DNA of 64,000 bases, taken from assembly GCA_020744425.1 (NCBI GenBank), contig JAGMUV010000016.1, positions 1,426,001 through 1,490,000 on the forward strand, written 5' to 3'. Positions 10,954-22,462 of this stretch are shown here, in pieces (within the stretch, counting starts at the first letter, position 1; every line of letters begins with the position of its first letter). The DNA comes from Dactylonectria macrodidyma (Eukaryota > Ascomycota > Sordariomycetes > Hypocreales > Nectriaceae). Position numbers and translations under genes: made by a program. Under the pieces are notes generated by a model. It saw only the letters and a program-made list of their open reading frames with translations. It searched no databases and was not told the origin of the DNA.

Positions 10954-11445
10954 ATGGATTCCAATCCAGCTTCTTTCCCTCATGATAGTCTTCCTCCTCA
11001 GCGGTGGTATGTATCGCAAAAAGATTTATTTATAGATATCACTATATGGGCGGCAACTAGAGGTTTTACATTCATCAAACGAAGGTCGACTATTGGCAAG
11101 TCTGGTCGACCTACAATTACATACTCATGCAATCAGTTCCGTTCTGGCTGCCAATTTTCAATACTAGCCAAGGAAGAATGGAGCGAAGATTGGCTTCTTA
11201 AACACCGGACTGAAGCCCGATTTTCTCAACACAATCACGAGCTATATCAGCATAAATCGAGTCAAGGCGAGCCTCAAGACACGCCTCAAGATGAGCCTCA
11301 AGATACACCTCACGACGAGCCTCAAGACACGCTTCAAGACGAGCCTTTAGGGGCAAAGAGACTACCTACATGTAGCAAGTGTCATATAAAGGGCCACAGA
11401 AGAGGTGCAAAATGTTGCCCGTTTAAATACAAAAGCAGCCCTTGA
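10954..11445 (+). CDS. FAR1/MULE-type DNA-binding zinc-finger protein, 163 aa
   Basis: ATG in a strong context (AAAATGG), 163 residues, one exon. Residues about 22-97 match the N-terminal FAR1/WRKY-GCM1-like zinc-finger domain of fungal Mutator-like transposases (RGFTFIKRRS, then YSCNQFRSGC and a closing HNHEL, giving the C-x5-C ... H-x-H ligand set). Residues about 105-133 are a degenerate QDEP/QDTP repeat. The C-terminus is a zinc-knuckle-like CSKCHIKGHRRG...CCP, as found at the end of such transposases. The catalytic DDE part and SWIM finger are absent. It is either an internally deleted MULE or a small protein recruited from one. The intact frame across three segments favours a translated product but does not prove it. 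Confidence 0.65.
   Translation: MDSNPASFPHDSLPPQRWYVSQKDLFIDITIWAATRGFTFIKRRSTIGKSGRPTITYSCNQFRSGCQFSILAKEEWSEDWLLKHRTEARFSQHNHELYQHKSSQGEPQDTPQDEPQDTPHDEPQDTLQDEPLGAKRLPTCSKCHIKGHRRGAKCCPFKYKSSP
11266..11349 (+). repeat. Degenerate 12-bp tandem repeat (QDEP/QDTP)
   Basis: Seven imperfect copies of a 12-bp unit (CCTCAAGACRNG-like) lie within the MULE-derived gene. They encode alternating acidic QDEP and QDTP units that link the zinc finger to the C-terminal knuckle. Confidence 0.8.
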
Positions 11446-12711
11446 TAGTTGTGATGGATGGAACAAGCACTCGTGGCTTAGACAAGCATTTCTATCGAAA
11501 GCGTGTCCGAAGGGTAGAAGGCAAAGCCAGAGAAAAGCAGAGCCGGAAGAAAGTAAGCAGACACACCGCGGGTCTCCGGAGGGAGGTCTTGCGTGGCGGC
11601 AAGCCCTCCCTACCCAAGACGACAGTAACCCAATCCTAAAAACACTCCTCCTGACGATTTTGTTTCCCGTCTTTTCTTCCCCTTTCTTTCTTTTTCTTCT
11701 TCTTTTTCTTGAGTCGGCTCTTCGATTCTTCGGTTCTTCGGTTCGTCGATGGGGAATAAATGAAGACGATTAATCTCCATCCGTCCACTCCACCATTTGC
11801 TGTTTCCAACAAGAGAAAGTCTCCTTGTCAGGTCCGTGACGATTGTGAGTCACAAAGAACTGCTCCGTGAGCGGATCAGAATGTCAGGAGCGGGTAAGGT
11901 CTCGTGCTTGAGAACTCAGGTTTGACTAGGCAACACAGCGACGCACATACAGTATGTGAGTACGTATGTATTTTGAAGCCTAGAAGAGATCGACCGATTA
12001 CGGATTCTCAAGTCGCTTGTCAAGTTAGACAGGAAGACCCCGTCGCTGTCTTCAACACTAGGGAGTGCAGTGGAGACCGATACCTACTGGATACGTAGCG
12101 ACAAATGACGTCTGCGTGCAGACGAGCTCGCTACACATGCGTTGTGGACACTCAAGATGGCGCGACGGAAAACAGGTACCTTATGTCGTTGGTCGCCTAG
12201 TCCGTAGCAGAAGCGGTGATTAGGCAAAAAGCTTGTCACAAACGACTCGTCCCACTGTTGTTGGTCCACTACAGACTAAGGTGCGACGAAATGTCGCTCA
12301 TGAGAGCCCCCGAAATGGGTACCTACTTGTCTGGTGCGGGGTGGATGTGAATGAAGGGTCTAGTTTAGACTCTGGAATGTCTCGAGCTTTGTGGTGTGTG
12401 TCGTTTGGTGTGTGTCATTTGATGTGTGTTCGTCGGACTGAAAGGAAGAGAAGTCGGGAAGGTGGTGTGAAGCGAGGCTGGAGAAATGGACGCTCAGTTA
12501 CGCTAACACTAGTCGATCTCCTGCCAGACGGACTAGATGGAGTGGCAGTTGTTTGCATTGCCTGTATCGACGTCCTAGATGGCGTGCTTGAAACTATGGT
12601 AGGGCTGGGTACGAGTAGGAGAGTGTCTCTTGAGGGAATGAGCATGCACATGGGGCCGCAATGAGCCTTCGCCGCGTTCCCAGCAGCCCTCGCGAAAGCT
12701 TGATAGCACCA

Positions 12712-13140
12712 GACATTGTGGAGGAGGTGGGCCGGGACACTGAGTGGCAGTTCGCAGCGACTAGTGCGCATCGGACCGAAAGGAAGAGAAGTGGGGTAAG
12801 GGGGGTAAGGGGGGGGCCAAGCTTGAGCAACAAACTGAGGAGAGCAGTCACTCACCTGCCAGAAGCTCGACGAGATGGAGATAACAGAGGGGGTTGACAA
12901 ACGGGAGGTTGACAAACAGAGGGGTTGACAAGCAGAGGGGGTTGACAAGCAGAGGGGGTTGACAAACAGAGGGGGTTGGCAAACAAAGGGGGTTGACAAA
13001 CAAACAGGGGGGGTTGACAAACAAAGGGGGTTGACAAACAAACAGGGGGGGGTTGACAAATAGAGGGGGTTGACGAGTAGAGGGTGTTGACAAACAGGGG
13101 GTTGGCAAACAGAGGGGGTTGACAAACAAACGCGGAGAGG
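12712..13140 (+). repeat. Dispersed repeat, copy A
   Basis: This segment shares ordered blocks with 14739-14965: CAGACATTGTGGAGGAG, a GAAAGGAAGAGAAGTGGGGT-like block, CTGCCAGAAGC(T/C)... GACGAGATGGAGAT, and then the GGTTGACAA unit. The two copies are diverged and indel-rich. The element class is unknown. Confidence 0.6.
12885..13130 (+). repeat. Minisatellite, about 14 copies of GGGGGTTGACAAACAGA
   Basis: Fourteen tandem units of 16-22 bp, each with a GTTGACAA or GTTGGCAA core followed by an A/C-rich part and a G run of variable length. The long minus-strand frame with Cys-Leu-Ser-Thr-Pro periodicity across this stretch is produced by the repeat and is not a gene. Confidence 0.9.
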
Positions 13141-13759
13141 TCGTCCATCAAATGTGAAGCGGGCCACCAGGTTGCCCTTGCCAGGAGGCACAACGCCCGA
13201 TGCTAGCTGGCAGGTGCTGACCTTGTTTTCGCCCTGGTGCATCGTCAGTTTGACTTACAACGCGATGCGGACATTACTCACACTATCCCAGCGACTTGAG
13301 CCTGTCATCGTGGTCTTCTTTCCTCCTCAAGATTTGTCCCATAACATCCTGCATCTCCTTCAACGTCCGCTCAACAGTCGCAGGCCGGTTACCCTCGCAC
13401 AACCAACGCTGGACATCCCGGGACATTTTTTCATACCAACACTGTTTCTTTTCGGTGTTGTTGCAGTGCTTACAGTTATCAGACTCGCTTTTCTTCTTCT
13501 TCAATCAATACAACATGCTCATTTCAACACTCTATTGTCCACCGAACTGGATCTGAAAAAAGTACACAGCAAACGATTAACTTAATCTGAGTTACATATG
13601 TATGCAAACTAGCGATCAGTATGACCATCTCGGCACCTCATGTCTTCCTAGCGCAGGAACACGCACCGCTCAGGGGCGCAAACCAGCAAGACCAGTGCCT
13701 TGGCTGAGCTACTATCATGTGTCCATACAAACGTAAAGCGGGAAGACCGTCATGGACGG

Positions 13760-13925
13760 GGCTGCGTGTGTCTGGGTATGTGTGTCTCTGTCTGTGTGGT
13801 GGGTGTAGGTGGGTGTGGGTAGGTGTGGGTATGTGCGTCTGTGTATGGGTATATGGGTATGTACGGCGTATGTGTGTATGTGTATGTGTGTGTGTGTGTG
13901 GGTATAAGGGTATGTATGTATGTAT
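13760..13925 (+). repeat. GT-rich simple repeat
   Basis: Imperfect TGTGTGGGTATG/TGTG repeats about 165 bp long. The overlapping short frames on both strands are repeat artefacts. Confidence 0.85.
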
Positions 13926-14738
13926 GAAAGGTGTTGGATCCGATACGGCTAGGATGATCAGGATGATAGGGACTAATCCAGTGGAGCCCAAAGATGATTG
14001 TATTGATGTGTGTATGATCTAGGATCCTCCGGCCCCCTCTTTTTCTATGAGGGGTTTCTTGGCCAATCTCACACCCTATGACTAAGACAGGATATTGATA
14101 TATCAGAGGTTGTTTCTAGCCGGGCCCTAGTCCGGCACCCGAGGGGTCAATCCAACAAAAGGTTATTTCGCCGAGGTATCGCCCCACTTGTCCGCTCACA
14201 CCAAATCCTAGCTATCTTATTCGCCTAAAAGCCACGCATGTATCCTCCTGCATGCAGAGGCTGATGGGTACCTCCAAGATCTTTGCCCAATCGGCTGCAG
14301 AGTTAGGTTAGTCTGTATGACTCAACGGTCACGAAGTGGATTGGGATCCGGTATTCGCACATCATTTACTATGACTGCCTCCTAGTGTTTTCAAGTATCT
14401 GCACCCTTCTTAATTCAGCTTAGATGCTGGCAACTAATGCATGGCGCATGTACCTCGGCGAAATAACGTTTGATACCCTTGCGGCCTATGTATGTGTGTC
14501 GTTTGACGTGTGTTCGTTGTCGTCCATCGTCCGTCATTCCCCACCTTGTCGAAAACGTGCGGACACAAGACAAGAAATGTTCGCCATGACACTCGAGCAA
14601 CAAAAACACGCTGATACACGTCCGGGCCCACCGCATGAACCTGATAGAGTTCACTGTCGTGGGGGTCGACAACATGAGGGCAAAAGTGCTCTGCCATCTG
14701 CGCAACGCACAGACTAGCTCGGGCTAAGATGCGGCAGC

Positions 14739-14965
14739 GCCAGACATTGTGGAGGAGTCGGAGACACTGAGGGGCATTTCGCAGTAGGATCGTTCAGGAT
14801 AAACCAAGAAGAACAAGGGGAGAGAGCAAAAGAACGAAACCCCGGACTGGAAGGACGAGAGGTGGGGTGTGTGAAGTGATGTTAGTGCTGAGACTCTCCT
14901 GCCAGAAGCCGGACGAGATGGAGATGACAGAGAGGGTTGACAAGCAAACGCGTGGGCGAGGAGCC
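14739..14965 (+). repeat. Dispersed repeat, copy B
   Basis: Diverged partner of 12712-13140, in the same orientation. It carries one GGTTGACAAGCAAACGCG unit where copy A carries about fourteen. Confidence 0.6.
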
Positions 14966-15446
14966 AAAGTCACGGCCGGAAGACTAGAGCAAGGGATAAC
15001 GAAGCGGACGGTGACGGAGTCAACAGTGACGCAGCGAATTCTTTTTTTTTTTCTTTCCTTTTTTCTTACTCTTCGATAGTCAACGCCTAGTACATACAAT
15101 GGTCTAGCACAAAAAGGAAGCTAGGAAAGAGGAAAAGAGCGAGATGGCGAGGGCCGATGGCGAGGGCCAATGGAAGGGGGTCGAGTAGAGGTCAACCGGA
15201 GTGAGATGACTGGAAAGGATGGACGGGGAGAGACTGCTCCACGGAGCATGGGGCAACTACGGATGCTGAGAGACAAAGTTCGAAGCGGGTGTGGGCAGAC
15301 AACGTGGGTAATCGCACCCCGTTCATACACACGCCCAACGACGAAGAACATGTGCAGAAATATCGGACGATGAAGGCGTGCGGGGCCCTGCAAGGCATTA
15401 CGAGACGCGACAAGACCTTTTCAGACATTTGAAGATACGACACGGA

Positions 15447-15526
15447 GACACTCGAAGACACTCGAAGACACACGGAGACACGACAAGACGCTACAAGACA
15501 CTACAAGACAACACAAGACGCTACAA
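15447..15526 (+). repeat. 10-bp tandem repeat, eight copies
   Basis: Eight consecutive 10-bp units of the form GACACTACAA or GACGCTACAA, with substitutions but no indels across 80 bp. Confidence 0.85.
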
Positions 15527-16124
15527 GGTACAATGGACAGACTGCAGGTAGCCAGGCACCGACACTGAACTCGCGTACGTTGTGCGTCATTGTACACCAC
15601 GGTACTGCAAAGTATCAGACGTCGCCCGGATCCGAACTTTGTCTTTCTCGTCTCACGCGAGAACGAAGCAAGTTTTGGGAAGGTAGCTCGACCAATATCC
15701 CAAGAACCAAGAAGGTCGCGTTCCACCTAGTTCGTTCTTCTGCTGTAGGCCTTACGTATGTGGCTGCGACATGTTCGACAGACTCTGCTCCGGGTCTAAA
15801 AGAGCGAAGAATCGCTCGCCTACCTTGAGCTGCATCAAGTTCTGGCAGACACATTCACACACAATCTACCTTGTCTGATGAAGATCTTAAAAGATGCAAC
15901 CGGACTTTGATCGCAACGGCGGTCACTTCCATTGGGATCTGACCCGGAGCCTGCCTAGCTGTACAGTACTGCTTTTCCTTTTTTTTCTTTTAAGTACGGG
16001 GACGTTTCGCCCTCTTACCCTTTTGCCCTATCTCTGCTCCCCAATGCGTAGCGACAGCACCGCAGAACGGCTTCAAAGACGGGACAGACCGGAACTCGCA
16101 ACGTCAGACCTCAAGTACCGCCAG

Positions 16125-16205
16125 GCCCTCCCTTCCCTCCCTTCCCTTCCTTCCTTCCCTCCCTTCACTCCCTTCACTCCCTTCCCTCACTTTCCTCCCC
16201 CCCTC
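16125..16205 (+). repeat. CCCTTC/CCCTTCACT pyrimidine repeat
   Basis: About 80 bp of imperfect CCCTTCC and CCCTTCACT units. Confidence 0.8.
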
Positions 16206-17054
16206 CAAACCCATCCTCACTGTCGGCTTTCACTCCACTGACGCCCCCAAGTACTCTTGTTCGGTAACCCTGTTCCTTATCTTCGGCCGCTTATACACAG
16301 AAGTGGTCATGACGAGACATCTGAAGACACCTGAGCGAGGTATGTACACATCCACGCGAGTTTCAGTGTACTAACACAGAGGCTTGAGAAGACAGGTCCC
16401 CGCAGAACATATGACGAGACAAATGTGGTGGCATTGACAGGAGCGCGACATCATTCTTCTCCCGTCATCCTGCAGCTCACCTGCTCAACCGTCCCCGGAA
16501 AGCCGGTCGGTGCACATGAAACAGGGTACGTTGTCTACAAGGCCCAGTTGTCCTGATTATGCTAACAGTACGTCAGTCGCTGCGGAGGAAACTTCAGTGA
16601 TCGAGTTGCAACGCAACATAGCATGACCCGAACTTGTACAGTCGGCATGTTGTCTTCCAGTCGACATATCGTCTCCCCATCTGCTTGAGTAACGTAGGTG
16701 CTGCACAATCGTCTGTCTTTAGGAAGATGAGTTCAATGCCGGGCTCTATAGCACTCTCTACAGAATGCACCCGTCTCAATCTCGGCATGCTTACTAGCTA
16801 AGGATGTGGCAATACGGGGAACAACGAACAGGTTCACTCAGGCTGAGGCCCCTAGTCGAAGAGACTCACAGGGCCCTCGAGAGCGAAGATGACAGAGTAG
16901 GCAGGCGGGCTGCTCAGTCCATCTTTTCAGCGACTATCAGTCGCTGACCGAGATGGGATCTCGGGTATCGGGGAAGAAGGGACTGCACGTCTACTGGACA
17001 AAAGTTCGTGCTGCCTTCCAACAAGAGGCGGATCGGAGTGTCGCGGCAACATAC

Positions 17055-17318
17055 AGCTGTTGGCAACAGCGCCCAGCACCATGAAGCATACGGATATGGC
17101 GGCTAGTCGGCGGTGATGCCCTAATCGGGACTGTGAAGATGCGCAAAGCTGCTTCTGTCTCGAGCGGGGTTGACGATGTGTACGCCTATCGCCGCGTCCA
17201 ATCGGGACTGTGAAAATGCGCAAGCTGTTTCTGTCTCGGATGGGTTTGACGACGTGTACCCCATGCCTGACAGCGCCCATCCGTATGCTCCATGGTGCTG
17301 GGCGCTGTTGCCAACAGC
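17055..17318. repeat. Inverted repeat with internal direct duplication
   Basis: 17055-17100 and 17275-17318 are about 45-bp inverted repeats with a few mismatches (core GCTGTTGGCAACAGCGCCCA). Between them lie two diverged direct copies of a roughly 65-bp unit (from about 17131 and about 17201), each starting AATCGGGACTGTGAA. It has no coding potential I trust and may be the remnant of a small palindromic element. Confidence 0.65.
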
Positions 17319-17479
17319 TTTATGTTGGCGCACACTCTTACAGCTGTTGTGGGGGGGGGGATAGGGGACGAGGATGGGAGACTTGAGTGGCGGCTTGTTT
17401 GTGGATGGCGAGGAAATAGATGACGCCGGGTGATGCGTGCTTGAAGCTTGATTATTCAAGGCACCCACAGGGACGAAGG

Positions 17480-17817
17480 AAGGAGGAAGAGGGCGACAAG
17501 AGAGGGATGATGAGTGAAGGCAAAATTTCTGATGAAAAAAAAAATGAACAAAAAGAAAACGAGGAAAAAAGGACAAGAGAAAGGATAAGGAAAAAGGACA
17601 AAAAAAAAAGACAAAAGACGGGAAAAAGATATGAAAAAGGGACAAGAAGAAGGGACAAGAAAAAAAAAAGACAAAAAAAGAGAAGAGGATAAAAAAAGAC
17701 AAAAAAAAAGGGAAATTAAAGGAGAAGGGAAAAGTAACCAGGGAAGAAAATGAAGAGGATGAAAGAAAGAAAAGCAACGGAAACACCAAACCACCAACAC
17801 CAATACCAACTCCCACA

Positions 17818-17851
<34 letters not shown>

Positions 17852-17862
17852 AAAAAAAAAGG
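17480..17862 (+). repeat. Purine-rich tract, then CA and A runs
   Basis: About 250 bp of almost pure A/G, followed by (CA)n at 17812-17848 and an A run. Long minus-strand Phe/Ser/Leu frames here are artefacts. Confidence 0.85.
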
Positions 17863-18661
17863 AAAGAAATGCGAGGGATACATGGAGATACAGAGAATCC
17901 CCCATACGGAAAACGACAAATCGGGATTCACAACAACAATCTGCCCCATCATTCGGTAATTGCGGGCTGAGTCGTGCGCTGTGCAAGTCTACACACCAGG
18001 AGAATAGCTGCTCGTACGGGTGGAACGTGGCGCGTATGCAACCGACAACTCGCACGATGGCAGATTCCCGCGCACCTTGAAGCTTGTCCCGTGGGGGACT
18101 GGGCTAATGGGGTTGAAGGCGTAACGAGGGCTGGAGCGCGATCTACGATTCGACTCGCTCGCTTACTGGGCCAAACGCGTGTTCCGACAACACGGGGCCG
18201 GATTTACCATCCATCCAGTCGCCCCTGTCTGCTGGTCTTCGACCTTCTCTTCTCTCCTCCCTTCCTCGATCGCCCATCTGCCGTGCCACCATGGTGTACA
18301 TGATAAAGAGCCTGTTTGACAGAGTTGAACTGGCCTACGGAAGACTGACGGCAAACCGGGCTTGAAATGGCTGAGGACGAGACAGGAGAGACCAAGGCGG
18401 CGATTGAGTCCGACATACTGTTCGTGCTCTGGGAGCTGTCCGCAGATTGCACGATCACCACGTCACAAGAAGTCTGGAGGCTGGCCTTTGGAGATTTGAC
18501 AGGGTTCCATCAGCAATGTGGATCTGGTCAGCTCTGCCATCTTTTCCCACAGAAGTTTGTCGACTCTTCGACGAGTGCACCAAACCTAGTGAAGAACTAG
18601 GATTTGGCCAGCCACACACCTAATCTGTTAACACCTACCTGATCACCCTACCTTCCTTGCG

Positions 18662-21600
18662 ATGGCCTCTGTGCCAGACGCCCCCATACCCATTGATCTG
18701 GAGCCTCGAACCCCTCTGCACCTCCCTCAGATTGCGAGAGCTGCTCTCATTCAAGGTAGCGAATATGACATCTCCGAAGGTATGATCCCGGAAGTCAGTA
18801 CTCCAACGCCCGCGCCAGGCTCTGTCCTCTTGGGAGAAGAGGCCTTTATCGAAATCAGCGTGAAGGATGTGCTTGAAGCTGCACTAGACCTTCCTATTCA
18901 ACCCAGCCCTCAACCCAGCCCTCAGCCCAGCTCACAGCCCGGCCCTCACAGCCCCCCCCCAGCAGCGATGTCTTCGAACACAGCAAGGTCTCGGAGCCTG
19001 CTATCGCCATCCACCTCTCTGCAGCTGCAGCCGGAGTCGCAGTCAAAAGCCAGGCTATTCTAGATGGCAAAATGAAGGTCTTCAGGACCTTCTGCGCAGC
19101 CTTTGACGAAACAGCGAAGCGGTTCCCACCGGGAGGAATGTTCTGCTTTGCTCAAGAGATGTCGCAGAGCTTCCTCAGCCATTGGGCAAATGCCCTGAAT
19201 GGCGATAGCCAGCCGCCAGCAGCCTCACATCCCGTTCGATCATACGCTTCTGCCCTCGCAGCTGACCTCCCGAGACGCCTCGCCGCGCCGCTCGACGACG
19301 AATTTCAAACTGTCCGTGGGACCGCCCCTGGCCCCCAACGACAACCCCCTGGCCCCCCCCAGGCCAGACGACCACAGGAACACCAGCAGCAAGAAAACTC
19401 TGCTGTAGCCTACGATGATCCTAGGGTCTTCATACGGCTCCACGAGAAATCCCCTGCCTGGGAAAAGCAACCTTTTGCAATACGAACCCACGTAGCCGAC
19501 AAGCTAGGCATCAAGTTTGACGCTATTCCGCAAGCATCCAGGACCAAGACCGGCTGGGCTATCCGCCCAGCGAACCTCGACATCCCGCAATAAGATCATC
19601 AACGAAGAAGCCTGCTGGGCTCCGGCCCTAGGCGCTGATGCTGTTGAGCTCGCGACGAAATGGATCACTTACGTGGTCCCCGAATGCCCAAGGTCCCTGA
19701 CGGACCTACTAGGAAAGACCGTGGATTACGAAGCTGCCCTAGAGGACGAAGTGGAGGCTCAGACAGGTCTACGGGCTGTTAGCTGCCGCCCCTCCCGTCA
19801 CGACGACCCCACTCAACCGACAAAGATTGCTCATTTCCTTCCTAAAGCAGCCGAAGCACCCCTTCCGTCTCTTTGGGAGGGATCAGGGAGATCGGCGAAA
19901 GGCTCTTCCGCCAGCTCCACCCGGAGGTGGCTGCAGCCGCGCTGACACTACGACCTACGGAAGTGACGCGCCCGCCCTCGCCGAACAAGCGCAGACGACA
20001 AGCCCCTGATGCCCCTACATGGTAGGACGTCCTTCGCAACAGACCACCGACAAGAGACCATTACGCATCTTCCAAGCCAACATCGGCAAGGACTCGGCAT
20101 CGCACGACTGTGCGCTAGCCCTTGCTGATAGAGGCGAATATGATGCAGTGATGCGCCAAGGGCCTTGGACCAGCACGCGGAATAACCGCTGCACGACGAA
20201 CCACACTGCATATCGAACCTTTTCCCCACATCAACCTGGGTTGGAAATAGCACACGCCCGAGGGTCATGACCTATGTGTCCCTCCGTAGCAAGCTAAACG
20301 CCGACCAACTCAAGCTTACGCTTTCCCGAGATATCCTTCTAATACGAGCTGGCGGTATCTCCTTTCTTAATATCTATCGTCAACCGGCTACACTAGAGAC
20401 CCTCAACTTCCTTAATAGCTGGGAAGTCCCTAATCGTTGCCTTATCGCCGGAGACTTCAACGCCTCGCACACGCTCTGGCAGTCAGGGCCCCATCGGAAC
20501 CAAGGGGGCCGGATCGCAGCTTGGGTTGAAGATAACGATCTCGCCATCCTCAACCAGCCGAACCAACCGACTAATGAATACAATAATACACTCGATCTCT
20601 CGATATCAAATATCCCCACAGCACAAGCTAGAGTTGAGGACCATCTGGCTACTAGCTCAGACTACAACACTTAGCATCTCTCTTCCAATCCAACGGCCAG
20701 CCCCACCGCAACCCAGCCGGATCCGGATCCGGATCTCGGACCCCGGCGACCTAGCCCGGCTCGCCGAGGTCGTCTCACAGGGACAAGACTTCCTGCCAAC
20801 AACCGCAATAACACCTGAGGAATTGGACTACGCAGCAGCCCAGCCGCTCCAGCTCTTACAAGATCCAATCAAGGTCGTCGGCCGCTGCCTACAACGGAAC
20901 GGGCGCTCCGCGCCGTGGTGGACAAAGGTCTGCGCCAATGCGCACGCGCAATACCGAACAGCTAAGAGACAGGACCCCGAGGAGCTGGGGCCTGCTTTAC
21001 TGGCTAAAGATGATTTCCGTAAGGTCGCTAAGAAGGCAAAAATCGACTTTTGGCGGGATATTATCTAACAATGCCACTACGAACGCCGATATCTTCCGTA
21101 TCGCGGGTTGGGTCGTCCGTACCCAAAGCGTCTTCCAGCCCCCGCCTCTCCAGCTCGGAGACGAGGTCTTCGAAACACAAGAGGATAAAGCAAATGCCCT
21201 CCGTAAAGCTACGCTCGAGCGGCTAGACGCAGGGGACGATATTGAGGGTCCGTGGGCCCCGATAACCGACGCCCCTAACCTTCCCTTCTCTACCCTAATC
21301 TCAGCTGAGGAAGCGGAAGATGTGACGACGAAGACCGGAAACACATCTCCTGGCGCAAATAATGTGACCACAGCGATTACCCGGACCTGCTGGCCGGTTA
21401 TCGGCGAATGCATCCAGTGGCTCCACGAGAGGTGTCTCTGCTTGGGGCACCACCCGAAGGCGTTTAAAGGCGCAGAGGTTATCATAATCCCCAAGCCCGA
21501 AAAGAGAGATCTTTCTTCCTCACGCGCTTGGAGGCCAATCTCTCTATTATGTTGCCTTGGCAAGGGATTAGGGAGGCTGGTCGCGAGACGCCTCGCCTTT

Positions 21601-21770
21601 GTTGCGATCGATCGGAAGGTCCTGCATGAGAACTTTGCCAGGGCCCTGACGAAGAGGTCTGCTGTGGACATCACCGCCGCCCTGGTGCACGACATCGAAG
21701 CTGTCCTCGCGCGAGGGCTCGTTGCGACCCTTGTTACGATGGACGTACAGGGCGGCGGCACGCAGCCCGG
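18662..21770 (+). mobile_element. Decayed Tad/CgT1-type LINE, 3'-truncated
   Basis: Pieces in shifting frames match the intact LINE at 23880-31954. ORF1 begins at an ATG at 18662 (compare PIDLEPRTP with FDLGPRTP of the intact copy). A gag-like block at about 19430-19600 contains RTHVADKLGIK. The endonuclease begins at the ATG at 20019 (FQANIGKDS, AGDFNASH, then HLATSSD). Reverse-transcriptase segments run to motif A (VTMDVQGG) near 21760, after which similarity ends. The RT motif C, RNase H and 3' zinc-finger parts are missing. Several frameshifts and a stop mean it is not functional. It is a different subfamily from the intact copy, judged by the level of divergence. Confidence 0.85.
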
Positions 21771-21984
21771 CTGGATCCCAGGCACCCGCTTACAGCTAGG
21801 GTTACTGTCCCAGCCCCCAGGCCGGGTTAAAAAGCCGATATATAAGACCCGACTTCAACAGAAATACAGCCCTGTTCAACTACACATACAGCCGAAAGAC
21901 GTCGCTGGACTTTGTGGCGTGGCTAGCTCTCTTGTTGTCTTGGCGCAAACCCACTACCGGTCTGCAGCCGCAATGTGGCAGTGA

Positions 21985-22460
21985 GAGGCGCGAACCGATT
22001 TACGTATCCGCTTTTCGCACAGAATTTACGTACTACGTAATTACTTAGTGTGGTAGATGCGCGTTGACTTCCTGTTTCGGATTAGACGGCCATGGGTGCT
22101 TCGGTGACCAAGGACGACCTTTTTGGATTGGTAGCGACGAGAGCCGCAAGATCTAGCTATGAATGACGAGATCCTTCCGCAAGTATTCCCTAATAACGTC
22201 TCAATCGCAAGTCGATGCTTGTCCGGGTGTTTCAGCCAACTTCCTCCAAAGTCAAGCAACTCGCCCTGGATAATGATTATATCCCGAGGAAGCTGCTGCT
22301 GCTGCTGCGCACGTTCTTGCACTTGCGTTGTAGACATCGCCTTAGCCCGATTGCGGCTCGTCGGTTTCTTTGTCATCGCTGGCAGATTCCACATGGCGTT
22401 ATCCACCCTCTCTCTCGGCGGCCCCGAATTACAACCTAATGCCACCCGGAGCTACAATTC
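21985..22460. other. Intergenic between LINE remnant and GH18 relic
   Basis: A minus-strand frame at 22041-22445 with a Gln run is open for 134 codons (internal Met at ATGWNLPAMTKK-like sequence) but resembles nothing I know. I do not call it as a gene. Confidence 0.4.
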
Positions 22461-22462
22461 GC

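Larger units (their letters stand above)
11446..18661. other. 7-kb repeat-rich region without convincing genes
   Basis: Many frames are present, but they are driven by simple repeats and purine/pyrimidine tracts, and I recognise no protein family. Individual repeats are listed separately. The frame at 18367-18600, just before the LINE remnant, could be 5' untranslated LINE sequence. A real small gene may be hidden here, but I cannot support one. Confidence 0.5.

Noticed and set aside
12415..13242. 275-codon minus frame rich in CLSTPSVCQPP-type repeats
   Set aside because: Produced by reading a minisatellite; all three frames give similar periodic peptides.
13780..13930. Telomere-like repeat
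   Set aside because: The GT-rich units are not TTAGGG and the array is internal and irregular.
17121..18055. Phe/Leu/Ser-rich minus frames resembling membrane proteins
   Set aside because: They come from a purine-rich tract read on the other strand; no conserved features.
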